This document shows, piece after piece, positions 1 to 8,132 of a DNA stretch of 64,000 bases. The stretch comes from Caulobacter sp. 73W (GTDB taxonomy: Bacteria; Pseudomonadota; Alphaproteobacteria; Caulobacterales; Caulobacteraceae). The notes below the pieces were generated by a model that searched no databases, was not told the DNA's origin, and saw nothing but the letters and a program-made list of their open reading frames with translations. Within the stretch, counting starts at the first letter, position 1; the number at the start of each line of letters is the position of its first letter. The DNA lies in assembly GCF_041021955.1 (NCBI RefSeq), contig NZ_CP158375.1, forward strand, positions 1,178,001 through 1,242,000, read 5' to 3'. Made by a program: the position numbers and the translations under genes.

Positions 1-1
1 G

Positions 2-397
2 GCCATCTGGATCGTCGGCCGCAAGCCCTGGCGGTTCAGCGCCCTGCTGTGGTTGGACGCCCTGGGCATGGCCGCCTACACCGTCGTCGGCACGGCCAAG
101 GCCCTGTCCTTCGGCGCGCCGCCGGTCTCGGCCGTGGTCATGGGCGTGCTGACCGCCGCCTTCGGGGGCATCGTACGCGACGTGCTGGCCAACGAGCCGT
201 CGATCCTGCTGCGGCGGGAGATCTACATCACCGCCGCCCTAGCCGGCGCCGCCGTCTTCGTGGTCCTGATCGGACTGGGCGCGCCCTACAGCTGGGCCGG
301 CGGCGCGGGGTTCGCGGTCGCGCTGGGCATCCGTTCGGGCGCGCTGCTGTTCGGCTGGACCATGCCGGCGTTCCCAGGCTCCCCCACCGAGGACTGA
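2..397 (+). CDS. TRIC/UPF0126 family membrane protein, 5'-truncated
   Basis: This is the C-terminal part of a trimeric intracellular cation channel (UPF0126, YadS/YicG-like) inner-membrane protein. The frame is open from base 2, so the true start lies before the window; the TTG at 53 is internal. Visible are hydrophobic segments and the family motif GGIVRDVLANEP (about residues 55-66 of the visible part), followed by an I-Y-I-T-A-A-L membrane segment. Family members are about 200 residues, so about one third is missing. The last 112 bases run antisense to the end of the next, convergent gene, an unusually long coding overlap. The family is thought to conduct monovalent cations; the bacterial role is not established. 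Confidence 0.85.
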   Translation, partial: AIWIVGRKPWRFSALLWLDALGMAAYTVVGTAKALSFGAPPVSAVVMGVLTAAFGGIVRDVLANEPSILLRREIYITAALAGAAVFVVLIGLGAPYSWAGGAGFAVALGIRSGALLFGWTMPAFPGSPTED

Positions 398-1398
398 GGG
401 ATTTCGACGACCGGCGGCTCGTACCTCGGCCAGCGGATGCGGAACCGCACCAGCAGGCCGTCGTGGTCCGACAGGACCGGCTCGTCCTTGCCGTCGAACA
501 TCGCCTCGATCTCGATCGGCCAGATGGACGCCCCCGTCCCGGCCACCGATCCGATCAGGTCCTGGGTATCCAGCCACGGCGCGTCGCCGTCCATCGACAC
601 CTTGATGGCGCAGGCCCCCACCGCGATGTTGCGCCAGCAGTACTCGCTCGACACGTCGAAGTCGTAGTCCTCGAACATGTAGTTGTAGCGGTCGGGCGCC
701 TTCTTGATGTTGAAGTCCCCGCCCACCACCAGCGGCGCGGCCGGATCATGGGCCACGGCGACGAACCGCTTCAGCTCGTCGGCCTGAAGGTTATGGGCGC
801 GGAAGGTCCGCACCCGCGGCACGCGCGCAGCCTTGCGAGCGTTCATGTGAGTGTTGGCCACATCCACCACGGTCGGCGCGCCGGGCAGCCTGATCCCCGC
901 CAGCTGGACGCCCTTGTTGGCCAGGCAGTCGAACCCCGCGCAGTAGCGGAAGGCGTGCGAGCGCCGCGTCTCGATCGGATAGTTGCTGAGGATGTAGAGC
1001 CCGCTGGAACGCCACTTGCCCAGCCCCTCGCCCTTTCGCCAGTACTTGCCGCGCTTGTACTGCGGGGCCGGCCCGTCCAGCAGGGCCGGGTCGCGCTGCT
1101 TGCGCTTGGGCCCGCGCGAGACGTGCTTGTAGCCGCTCAGCCGGATCAGATCGCGGATCTCGTCGCGAAAGGCTTCCTGGACCAGGACCACGTCCGGCTC
1201 CCGTCCCTGGGCGCGCATCCCGGCCAGTTCGGCGCCGATGGCCTTCATCGCCTCGCCGCGATCCCTGCGCACCGGCCACGGCAGGCCGGCGACGTTGTAG
1301 GTCAGGACCGACAGCTCCTTCTCGACCACCGTCTCCGTCTGGGCGCTGGCCGGCCGCGCGATCAGCAGCACGGCCAGGGCGGCGATCGCCAGGCGCAT
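286..1398 (-). CDS. Secreted endonuclease/exonuclease/phosphatase-family (sphingomyelinase-like) hydrolase
   Basis: A 370-residue protein with a signal peptide ending near residue 20 (R-P-A-S-A-Q). The EEP/DNase I fold signatures are in order: TYN (N35), the metal-binding Glu in VLVQE (E75), GGDFN (D228, N230) and the terminal SDH (D311, H312). EEP enzymes of this secreted type cleave phosphodiesters such as sphingomyelin or other phospholipids; the substrate here cannot be read from sequence. Its start overlaps the mtaB stop (TGATG), so it is the last gene of a dapF-mtaB operon. The EEP domain ends near residue 333; the remaining Pro/Ser-rich tail is encoded antisense to the TRIC gene and may be a recent extension. 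Confidence 0.85.
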   Translation of the reverse strand: MRLAIAALAVLLIARPASAQTETVVEKELSVLTYNVAGLPWPVRRDRGEAMKAIGAELAGMRAQGREPDVVLVQEAFRDEIRDLIRLSGYKHVSRGPKRKQRDPALLDGPAPQYKRGKYWRKGEGLGKWRSSGLYILSNYPIETRRSHAFRYCAGFDCLANKGVQLAGIRLPGAPTVVDVANTHMNARKAARVPRVRTFRAHNLQADELKRFVAVAHDPAAPLVVGGDFNIKKAPDRYNYMFEDYDFDVSSEYCWRNIAVGACAIKVSMDGDAPWLDTQDLIGSVAGTGASIWPIEIEAMFDGKDEPVLSDHDGLLVRFRIRWPRYEPPVVEIPQSSVGEPGNAGMVQPNSSAPERMPSATANPAPPAQL

Positions 1399-2681
1399 CA
1401 GGCCGCCAGTTCCGCCAAGGCCCGCTTGCCGTCGTGCCCGGTCACGCGCATCGGCCGGATGGTCCCGGCCTGCGCCTCGCCGGTGAAGGCGATCTCGGTG
1501 AAGTCCTCGGCCCGCGCCAGGCCGTCACGCTCGACCAGACCGGCCAGGGTGCGGCCGACCTGGGCGTCCAGGTGGCGGACCAGGGCCGCCTCGCCGGCGG
1601 CGCGCAGACGCGCGGCGCGGTCCTTGATCGCCGGCCCCTTCACGGGCGGCATCTTGGCGGCGGGGGTGCCCGGTCGGGGGCTGTAGGGGAACACGTGCAG
1701 GAAGGCGAGGCCCGCCTCCTCCACCAGCTTCAGGGTGTTCTGGAACGCCTCTTCCGTCTCGGTGGGGAAGCCGGCGATCAGGTCGGCGCCGAAGGCGGTG
1801 TCGGGACGCACGGCCCGCACCTCGCGCACCAGCTTCAGGGCGTCGGCCCGCAGGTGGCGGCGCTTCATGCGCTTGAGGATCAGGTCGTCGCCCGCCTGCA
1901 GCGACAGGTGCAGGTACGGCATCAGCCGCGGCTCGGTCGCCAGCAGCTGCATCAGGTCCGGGTCGATCTCGGCCGCGTCAATCGACGAAAGGCGCAGGCG
2001 CGGCAGGTCGGGGACCAGGCGCAGGATGCGGCCCACCAGCTGGCCCAGGGTCGGCTGACCCGGCAGGTCCAGCCCCCAGCTGGTCACGTCCACGCCGGTC
2101 AGCACCACTTCCTGATAGCCCTCGGCCGACAGGCGGCGGACCTGTTCGACCACCTCGCCCGCCGGGGCGCTGCGGCTGTTACCCCGGCCATACGGGATGA
2201 TGCAGAAGGTGCAGCGGTGATCGCAGCCGTTCTGCACCTCGACATAGGCGCGGGCGCGGTCCTTCAGCCCGGCGATCAGGTGCCCGGCCGTCTCGCGCAC
2301 CGACATGATGTCGTTCACCCGGACGCGGGCCGTGGTGTCCATCAGGGCGCCCGGCGCGGCCTTTTCGGCGTTGCCCAGCACCAGATCGACTTCCGGCATG
2401 GCGGCGAAGGCGGCGGGGTCGATCTGGGCCGCGCAGCCGGTGACGATCAGGCGCGCGCCCGGTCGTTCGCGACGGGCCTTGCGGATCGCCTGGCGCGCCT
2501 GGCGCACGGCTTCGTTGGTCACGGCGCAGGTGTTGAACACCACCGCGTCGGTCAGGCCGTCCTCCTCGGCGCGCGCACGGATGGCCTCGGACTCGTACGC
2601 GTTCAGCCGGCACCCGAAGGTGACGACGTCCACGTCGGCGTCCGGCTCCATCTCGCCGTGCGTCTCGAGGGTCTCGCTCAC
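1398..2681 (-). CDS. mtaB: MtaB, tRNA t6A37 2-methylthiotransferase
   Basis: A radical-SAM methylthiotransferase that converts t6A to ms2t6A at position 37 of ANN-decoding tRNAs. The N-terminal UPF0004 domain carries three cluster cysteines (C24, C52, C83). The radical-SAM triad is C153, C157 and C160 in NGCDHRCTFC, and the C-terminal part resembles a TRAM-like region. At 427 residues it is normal length for MtaB. The chosen GTG start overlaps the dapF stop (GTGA), implying translational coupling; an internal ATG at codon 11 is a possible alternative. MiaB is the nearest other choice, but MiaB proteins lack the TFGCRLN and YEVQNGC-type context seen here. Confidence 0.9.
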   Translation of the reverse strand: MSETLETHGEMEPDADVDVVTFGCRLNAYESEAIRARAEEDGLTDAVVFNTCAVTNEAVRQARQAIRKARRERPGARLIVTGCAAQIDPAAFAAMPEVDLVLGNAEKAAPGALMDTTARVRVNDIMSVRETAGHLIAGLKDRARAYVEVQNGCDHRCTFCIIPYGRGNSRSAPAGEVVEQVRRLSAEGYQEVVLTGVDVTSWGLDLPGQPTLGQLVGRILRLVPDLPRLRLSSIDAAEIDPDLMQLLATEPRLMPYLHLSLQAGDDLILKRMKRRHLRADALKLVREVRAVRPDTAFGADLIAGFPTETEEAFQNTLKLVEEAGLAFLHVFPYSPRPGTPAAKMPPVKGPAIKDRAARLRAAGEAALVRHLDAQVGRTLAGLVERDGLARAEDFTEIAFTGEAQAGTIRPMRVTGHDGKRALAELAA

Positions 2682-3523
2682 GCCGCTTCGACCTCCGGCA
2701 GCTTGCCGACGAAGTCCATGCTGACCGGGCCGGTCATGATCACGTGGCCGTCGCTCTCGCGGTACTCGATGACCAGCGAACCGGTCTCGAACTCCACCTT
2801 CGCCTTGCGGTCGGTCAGACCCCGGCGGAAGGCGGCGACCTGGGCGGCGCAGGCGCCGGTGCCGCAGGCGGCGGTCGGGCCCGCGCCGCGTTCCCAGACC
2901 TTCAGCTTGATGTGGTCGCGGGCGACGACATTGGCGAAGCCGACGTTCACGCCCTCAGGGAACAGCGGATGATGCTCGATAGGCGCGCCGGCCTCGCGGG
3001 CCAGTTCATCGCTGGCCGGGGCGTCGACGAAGAACACCACGTGCGGATTGCCCATGGAGACGCAGCCCGGCGCGCTCAGCTCCGGATGGGTCGCCGAGGT
3101 CAGCTCGACCGAGACGGTGTCCATCGGACCGCTCAGCGGGATCTCGTTCCAGGCCAGGCCCGGCTTGCCCATGTCGACCGTGACCAGCTTGTCGCCGGCC
3201 ATGACGCCGCTCAGGCGGCCGGCTGCCGTGTCGAACGCCACGCTGTCGGTCTTGGCCGACTGCATCAGCAGCCACGCCACGCAGCGGGTGCCGTTGCCGC
3301 AGGCGCCGGTCTCCTCGCCGTCCGAGTTCCAGAACCGGACATAGGCGCTTGCGCCCTCGGCCTGGGGTGGGTCGATGGCGATCAGCTGGTCGAAGCCGAT
3401 GCCGCTCTTGCGATCGCCGATCGCGCGGATTTCATCGGCCGTCGGGTTGAACGGCTGGCTTTTGGTCTCGACCACGACGAAATCGTTGCCGAGGCCATTC
3501 ATCTTGAGGAACGTGCGGGTCAT
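2678..3523 (-). CDS. dapF: Diaminopimelate epimerase
   Basis: Interconverts LL- and meso-diaminopimelate in lysine and peptidoglycan precursor synthesis, in the cytosol. The two catalytic cysteines are visible, C75 in GACGNGTRC and C220 in AACGTGACA, and the N-terminus KMNGLGNDFVV is typical. Length is 281 residues. The open frame extends 21 codons further, but the conserved N-terminus begins at the ATG at 3523. No Shine-Dalgarno precedes it, while a TATATA box lies about 11 bases upstream, so the message may be leaderless. It is the first gene of the dapF-mtaB-EEP operon. Confidence 0.95.
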   Translation of the reverse strand: MTRTFLKMNGLGNDFVVVETKSQPFNPTADEIRAIGDRKSGIGFDQLIAIDPPQAEGASAYVRFWNSDGEETGACGNGTRCVAWLLMQSAKTDSVAFDTAAGRLSGVMAGDKLVTVDMGKPGLAWNEIPLSGPMDTVSVELTSATHPELSAPGCVSMGNPHVVFFVDAPASDELAREAGAPIEHHPLFPEGVNVGFANVVARDHIKLKVWERGAGPTAACGTGACAAQVAAFRRGLTDRKAKVEFETGSLVIEYRESDGHVIMTGPVSMDFVGKLPEVEAA

Positions 3524-3533
3524 TTGGCCCGCT

Positions 3534-3561
3534 ATATAGGCGAAAATCTCGTCTTCGTCAG
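3534..3561 (-). promoter_or_regulatory. Candidate dapF promoter (near-leaderless)
   Basis: Reading leftward, CTGACG (3561-3556) is followed after 16 bases by TATATA (3539-3534). A start site about seven bases on would fall near 3527, only some four bases before the dapF ATG at 3523. The absence of any Shine-Dalgarno in that gap fits. The box is self-complementary, so it could also serve the rightward channel gene. Confidence 0.4.
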
Positions 3562-3584
3562 ATCGCGCCGCTAAGACTGGACAC

Positions 3585-4382
3585 ATGACCGCAGCCGACC
3601 GCGCCGATGAACACGAGGGATTGCGTCTGCGGGCGCGTCTTCGGGCGTTGTATCACGGCGTTTCGCCCACCGCCGTGCGCTTTCGCTACGCGGTCCTGAT
3701 CGTCGACTTGGCGATCATCGCCTTCTTCATCGCCGCCCCGCTGTTGCGCGATCACATGACGACCTTCTACGTCCTCGATTACCTGATCGCGGTGATCATG
3801 GCCGTGGACCTGACGGCGCGAGCCATCGCCCATGGCGATCTGAAGGGCTGGCTGAAGCAGCCGATGATCTGGGTCGATCTGTTCGTCTTCGCCACCCTGC
3901 TGGCGCCCTTCTGGCTGTTCAACCTGGGCTTCCTGCGAGTGCTGCGCCTGTGGACCCTGGTCAACAGCGAGTTCTTCTGGCGCACCGTCGGCCGCCGCTA
4001 TGACGACACCCGCATCGAGGATCTGACCAAGGCCGGCGTCGCGCTCGTCACCTTCGTCTTCGTCATCACCGGCTTCGTCTATTCCAGCTTCGTCGGCCGG
4101 TATGAGGGCATCGGCGGCTATGTGGACGCGCTCTATTTCACCATCACCACCCTGACCACGACGGGCTATGGCGACATCAGCCTGCCGGGCGTCTGGGGCC
4201 GGCTGCTGTCGATCGCGGTGATGCTGGGCGGGGTGACCCTGTTCATCCGCCTGATCCAGCTGCTGCTGCGCCCGCCCAAGGTCCTGCACCCCTGTCCCGG
4301 CTGCAATCTCAAGCGTCACGACCCGGACGCCGTTCACTGCAAGGCCTGCGGGGAGCTGCTGAAAATCCCCAACGACGAATAG
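3585..4382 (+). CDS. Voltage-gated-type potassium channel with C-terminal zinc ribbon
   Basis: A 265-residue ion channel. About five hydrophobic segments (near residues 34-52, 62-80, 98-118, 150-170 and 207-225) surround the K+ selectivity filter TTTGYGD at residues 191-197. The layout suggests a reduced S1-S4-like region followed by S5-pore-S6. After the last helix comes a short cytosolic tail with two CxxC pairs (C237/C240 and C252/C255), a rubredoxin/zinc-ribbon pattern unusual for such small channels. It is divergent from dapF and 84 bases before the S9 peptidase. The filter predicts K+ selectivity; gating by metal or redox through the tail is inference only. Confidence 0.85.
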   Translation: MTAADRADEHEGLRLRARLRALYHGVSPTAVRFRYAVLIVDLAIIAFFIAAPLLRDHMTTFYVLDYLIAVIMAVDLTARAIAHGDLKGWLKQPMIWVDLFVFATLLAPFWLFNLGFLRVLRLWTLVNSEFFWRTVGRRYDDTRIEDLTKAGVALVTFVFVITGFVYSSFVGRYEGIGGYVDALYFTITTLTTTGYGDISLPGVWGRLLSIAVMLGGVTLFIRLIQLLLRPPKVLHPCPGCNLKRHDPDAVHCKACGELLKIPNDE

Positions 4383-4466
4383 CCCCGTTCGTCGGGCGCG
4401 GCCGGCTTGCGGCCCCATTTCAGAGGGATAAGGTGCCCGCCTCTTTCGTATACGGAACGGGCCTTC

Positions 4467-6557
4467 ATGTTCAGAGCCGCCGGCGTCGCCGCCTTCGCCC
4501 TTCTCATCGCCAGCGGGGCGCACGCCCAGGCGGTCGATCCCAACCAGTGGCTGGAGGAGGTCGAAACCCCTCGCGCCCTCGATTGGGTGAAGGCCGAGAA
4601 CAACAAGACCCTGCCCGTCCTCACCGGCGACAAGCGCTATCAGTCCCTGCACGACCAGGCGCTGACGATCCTGTCGGCCACCGACCGCATCCCGACCCCG
4701 CACTTCGAGGGCGAGGCGGTATTCAACTTCTGGCAAGACGCCACCCATGTGCGCGGCGTCTGGCGCAAGACCACCCGCGCCAGCTTCAAGACCGCCAACC
4801 CGCAATGGGAGACGGTGATCGACCTAGACGCCCTGTCCAAGACCGAGAACGCCAACTGGATCTGGAAGGGCGCCGACTGCCGCGGCCCGAAGTACGACCG
4901 CTGCCTGGTCCGCCTGTCCAACGGCGGCAAGGACGCCGTCCAGGTCCGCGAGTTCGACATGGCGACCAAGACCTTCGTCGCCGACGGCTTCAAGTTGCCG
5001 GAAGGCAAGCAGAACGTCTCGTGGCTGGATGATGACACCGTGGTCCTGTCCCGCGACTGGGGCGCCGGCAGCCTGACCGACAGCGGCTACGGCATGATCG
5101 CCAAGACCCTGAAGCGCGGCCAGGCCCTGGCCGACGCCAAGGAGATCTTCCGCGGCCAGACCAAGGACGTCAGCGCCAACGCCCGCGTCATGAAGGACGG
5201 GGCGGGGAACAAGATCGTGGTGCTGTCCCGCGCCACCGACTTCTTCAACACCGAATACAGCCTGCTGACCGACGCCGGCCCGGCGCGCCTCAGCCTGCCG
5301 ACCCGCTCCAGCATCCAGGGCTTCGTGAACGGCGAGCTGATCATCACCCTGGAAGAGGCGTGGACCGCGCCGGGCGGCAAGGCCTTCTCGGCCGGCGCCC
5401 TGATCGCCGCCACGCCCGCCTTCCTGACCGGCAAGGGCGGCGAGGCTCCGGCCCTGCTGTTCCAGCCCAACCCGCGCCAGTCCATCGACCAGGTGGGGGT
5501 GACCAAGAACCGCGTCGTGGCCGCGACCTACGACAACGTGCGCGGCCGGGTCATGGCCTTTGAAAAGCACGCCGGCCACGGCTGGATGAGCAAGCAGCTG
5601 CCCGCGCCCGAGAACGCCTCGGTCTCGCTGGTCGCCGCGTCCGACGTGGACGACGCGGTGTTCTATTCCGCCGAGAGCTTCCTGGTCCCGACCGAGCTGA
5701 AGCTGGCGGACGCCGCCACCGGCGCCGCCGAGACGGTGAAGACCTCGCCCGCCCGCTTCGCCTCAGCCGACCTTGTGGTCGAGCAGCATGAAGCGACCTC
5801 GAAGGACGGCACGAAGATTCCCTACTTCCTGGTCCGCAAGAAGGGCCTGAAGTTCGACGGCCTGGCCCCGACCATCCTGCACTCCTACGGCGGCTTCCAG
5901 CTGTCGAAGCTGCCGGTCTATGACCCGGTCGTCGGCAAGCTGTGGCTGGAACGCGGCGGCGCCTATGTGGTCGCCAACATCCGCGGCGGCGGCGAGTTCG
6001 GCCCCGCCTGGCACGAGGCCGCCCTGAAGGCCAACCGCCAGCGCGCCTTCGACGACTACTACGCCGTGGCCGAGGACCTGATCGCCCGCAAGGTGACCAC
6101 GCCCCGCCACCTGGGCATCTACGGCCGCTCCAACGGCGGTCTGCTGATGGGCGTGGCCCTGACCCAGCGTCCGGACCTGTACAACGCCGTGGTGGTCGAA
6201 AGCCCGCTGCTGGACATGATGCGCTACCACCTGCTGCCGGCCGGCGCGTCGTGGATCGGCGAATACGGCGATCCGACCAAGCCGGAAGAAGCCGCCTATA
6301 TCGCCAAGTACTCGGCCTACCAGCACCTGAAGGCGGGGACGAAGTACCCCCTGGCCTACATCACCACCTCGACCAAGGATGACCGCGTCCACCCCGGCCA
6401 CGCCCGCAAGTTCGCGGCGCGGATGAAGGACCTGGGCGCGCCCTACCTCTATTACGAGAACACCGATGGCGGCCACGCCAACGGCGCCGACCCCAAGGCC
6501 AACGCCAAGCGCTGGGCCATGCACTACGTCTATTTGTCGCGCCAGCTGATGGACTGA
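4467..6557 (+). CDS. Periplasmic prolyl oligopeptidase family (S9A) serine peptidase
   Basis: A 696-residue peptidase of the prolyl oligopeptidase family, which cut short peptides, usually after proline. A Sec signal peptide (residues 1-20, ending A-H-A-Q) places it in the periplasm. The N-terminal half should form the beta-propeller. The C-terminal alpha/beta hydrolase domain shows the nucleophile in GRSNGG (S555), the acid in TKDDRVHP (D638 or D639) and the His in DGGHANG (H670). IRGGGEFGPAWH is the family's oxyanion-region motif. The open frame starts 20 codons upstream, but only the ATG at 4467 gives a signal peptide. It ends at a convergent junction holding a type-A repeat. Confidence 0.92.
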   Translation: MFRAAGVAAFALLIASGAHAQAVDPNQWLEEVETPRALDWVKAENNKTLPVLTGDKRYQSLHDQALTILSATDRIPTPHFEGEAVFNFWQDATHVRGVWRKTTRASFKTANPQWETVIDLDALSKTENANWIWKGADCRGPKYDRCLVRLSNGGKDAVQVREFDMATKTFVADGFKLPEGKQNVSWLDDDTVVLSRDWGAGSLTDSGYGMIAKTLKRGQALADAKEIFRGQTKDVSANARVMKDGAGNKIVVLSRATDFFNTEYSLLTDAGPARLSLPTRSSIQGFVNGELIITLEEAWTAPGGKAFSAGALIAATPAFLTGKGGEAPALLFQPNPRQSIDQVGVTKNRVVAATYDNVRGRVMAFEKHAGHGWMSKQLPAPENASVSLVAASDVDDAVFYSAESFLVPTELKLADAATGAAETVKTSPARFASADLVVEQHEATSKDGTKIPYFLVRKKGLKFDGLAPTILHSYGGFQLSKLPVYDPVVGKLWLERGGAYVVANIRGGGEFGPAWHEAALKANRQRAFDDYYAVAEDLIARKVTTPRHLGIYGRSNGGLLMGVALTQRPDLYNAVVVESPLLDMMRYHLLPAGASWIGEYGDPTKPEEAAYIAKYSAYQHLKAGTKYPLAYITTSTKDDRVHPGHARKFAARMKDLGAPYLYYENTDGGHANGADPKANAKRWAMHYVYLSRQLMD

Positions 6558-6560
6558 GGT

Positions 6561-6664
6561 TGCGCGCTTCGAGACGCGCTGTCGCGCTCCTCAGCGTGAC
6601 GCGGTTTGGGTGCTCCTGAATCCGTCATCCTGAGGAGGCCGATAGGCCGTCTCGAAGGACGCAC
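6561..6664. repeat. Type-A palindromic intergenic repeat, copy 1
   Basis: Outer arms (TGCGCGCTTCGAGACG-like on the left, CGTCTCGAAGGACGCA on the right) and inner arms (CGCTCCTCAG / CTGAGGAG) make a roughly 100-bp imperfect hairpin. It lies between convergent genes. The centre has a GAATC (6618-6622), a GANTC site of the CcrM methylase type. Related copies are at 12183, 28344, 39016, 44459 and 50953. Confidence 0.85.
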
Positions 6665-6669
6665 AGCAC

Positions 6670-6954
6670 CTAGCTTCTGACCCACGGGAAGGTGAGTTCG
6701 CCTTCCCGGTGGGCGAAGCGGTTGACGTGGTCGGCCACCACGTCCTCGAAACGGCCGATCTCGGCGCCCTCGGCGGCGTCGAGATCGATCTGCAGGACCG
6801 CCGGCGTAGCGGTCAGGGTGCAGACGCCCAGGGGCAGGACAATGCGCCCCAGCACCGGATCAAAGCTGACCTCGAACTTGTGCGCCCAGTGCTTGCATAG
6901 CTGGGTCAGGTACTTCGAGGCATGCTCGGTCTGAACGACGGCCTGGCTCTGCAT
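6670..6954 (-). CDS. DUF2218 domain protein
   Basis: A 94-residue soluble protein matching DUF2218 (pattern THAS-KYL-QLCKHWAHKF near the start, and D-HV-RFA at residues 77-84). Its TGATG junction with the upstream PadR gene means the two are co-translated. In other genomes, from memory, DUF2218 genes neighbour siderophore-interacting ferric reductases, which fits an iron or nickel response under the His-rich PadR regulator. No catalytic residues can be named and the biochemical role is unknown. Confidence 0.85.
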   Translation of the reverse strand: MQSQAVVQTEHASKYLTQLCKHWAHKFEVSFDPVLGRIVLPLGVCTLTATPAVLQIDLDAAEGAEIGRFEDVVADHVNRFAHREGELTFPWVRS

Positions 6955-7511
6955 CAGGCCTGCTCCACCTTGCGGGCCGCCTCGTCGAGGGCGGCGACGA
7001 TGGCGGCGATCTGCTCGTCCGACAGGCGCTCGCCCGTCAGCTTCAGCTTCATGGCCGTCTTCAGGTTCTCCCGCGCCCGCAGGATCTGCGGCGAGAAGGC
7101 CGCGCTGCGCGAGGCGACGTCGGCCATGCGTTCAAACAGGCCGCGCACCGGCGCGTCGTTCTCGGTCAGGAAAGCCTCGCCCTCCGGCGTGATCGAGAAC
7201 AGCTTCTTGCCGCCGCCCGCATCGGCCGCCGTTGCGTAGCCCAGCTCCTCCAGCAGGGTCAGGGTCGGATAGATGACGCCGGGGCTGGGGCTGTAGGCGC
7301 CGCCAGCGGCTTCCTCGACGGCCTTGATCAGCTCGTAGCCGTGGCGCGGCTTGTCAGCGATCAGCTTCAGGACCACCAGGCGCAGGTCGCCATGGTCGAA
7401 GAACCGCCCGACGCGGCCGCCCCGGCGGTGATGCTGATGACCATGGCCGTGGAAACCGAAAGGATGGCGGCCGTGCCGCCCGTGGTGATGATGGTTATGT
7501 CTTCCGAACAT
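6954..7511 (-). CDS. PadR-family regulator with His-rich metal-binding N-terminus (YqjI-like)
   Basis: A 185-residue transcription regulator. Residues 5-28 contain 12 histidines, an arrangement like E. coli YqjI, a nickel- and iron-responsive PadR repressor. The PadR winged helix follows (LRLVVLKLIADKPRHGYELIKA, residues about 43-64, then SPSPGVIYPTLTLLEELGY), and a helical dimerisation tail completes it. It is the first gene of an operon with DUF2218. A dyad with arms at 7524-7532 and 7546-7554 sits just upstream, a plausible autoregulatory operator. YqjI controls a siderophore-linked ferric reductase in E. coli; no such gene is in this window. Confidence 0.88.
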   Translation of the reverse strand: MFGRHNHHHHGRHGRHPFGFHGHGHQHHRRGGRVGRFFDHGDLRLVVLKLIADKPRHGYELIKAVEEAAGGAYSPSPGVIYPTLTLLEELGYATAADAGGGKKLFSITPEGEAFLTENDAPVRGLFERMADVASRSAAFSPQILRARENLKTAMKLKLTGERLSDEQIAAIVAALDEAARKVEQA

Positions 7512-7523
7512 TTTCGATCCATT

Positions 7524-7554
7524 TTCGATATAACGAACCTTTAGATATATCGGA
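7524..7554. promoter_or_regulatory. Candidate PadR operator upstream of the His-rich regulator
   Basis: Arms TTCGATATA (7524-7532) and TATATCGGA (7546-7554) are complementary at eight of nine positions, with a 13-bp AT-rich spacer in an otherwise GC-rich region. The element lies 13-43 bases before the PadR ATG, where -10/-35 boxes are expected, as suits a self-repressing PadR protein. Confidence 0.5.
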
Positions 7555-7582
7555 TGACTATCGGGTGCAAGGGGCGCCCCTG

Positions 7583-8077
7583 CTACTTGGCGGCCTCAGC
7601 CTTGAAAGCCTGCTTGCAGAGCTCCTCGCCGAACGCGTCGGACATCTGCTCCTCGGCCTCGCCCATCTTGATGATGGCCATGCGGCCGCCGACCACGGTC
7701 TGGCCGATCTCGTACTCGCCGACCGTCTGGCCGGTGGCGACGTCCACCAGCCGCGCCTCGCCGCGCATGACGTTGGCGCCCATGATCAGGGTGGTGACCA
7801 CGGGGTTGGCCTTGTCCAGGCGGGTGAGCCTGGCTTCCAGCCGCAGGGGCCGCGTCCCCGTGGCGCATTCGGCCAGCTTGGACTTCACCCGCGTCTCGAA
7901 GATCTGGTCGAACTCGGGCGTGATCTTGAACTCGCCCTCTTTCGCCAAGGTGATCTGATCGACCCGGCCGCCCGTCTTCCAGTCCGCCGCCAGCGGGGCC
8001 ACCGGCTTGCTGCGGGACATGCCGACACAGCCGGACAGCATCACGGCGGCGAGGGTGAGCGTGAGGGCGGTTTTCAT
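7583..8077 (-). CDS. DUF4410-like lipoprotein of unknown function
   Basis: A 164-residue lipoprotein with lipobox LSGC (C17) after a hydrophobic signal, so it is anchored in the inner or outer membrane facing the periplasm. The mature part is soluble and beta-rich, with the pattern RLEARLTRLDKANP then VGEYEIGQTVVGG, resembling DUF4410-type lipoproteins. AGGAG lies ahead of the ATG. It stands alone between oxyR and the padR promoter region, and nothing nearby indicates its role. Confidence 0.75.
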   Translation of the reverse strand: MKTALTLTLAAVMLSGCVGMSRSKPVAPLAADWKTGGRVDQITLAKEGEFKITPEFDQIFETRVKSKLAECATGTRPLRLEARLTRLDKANPVVTTLIMGANVMRGEARLVDVATGQTVGEYEIGQTVVGGRMAIIKMGEAEEQMSDAFGEELCKQAFKAEAAK

Positions 8078-8132
8078 AACGTCGATCTCCTGAACGTGGC
8101 CGTAGCGCGCCAGGGACCCTAAGCGTTCCCGG

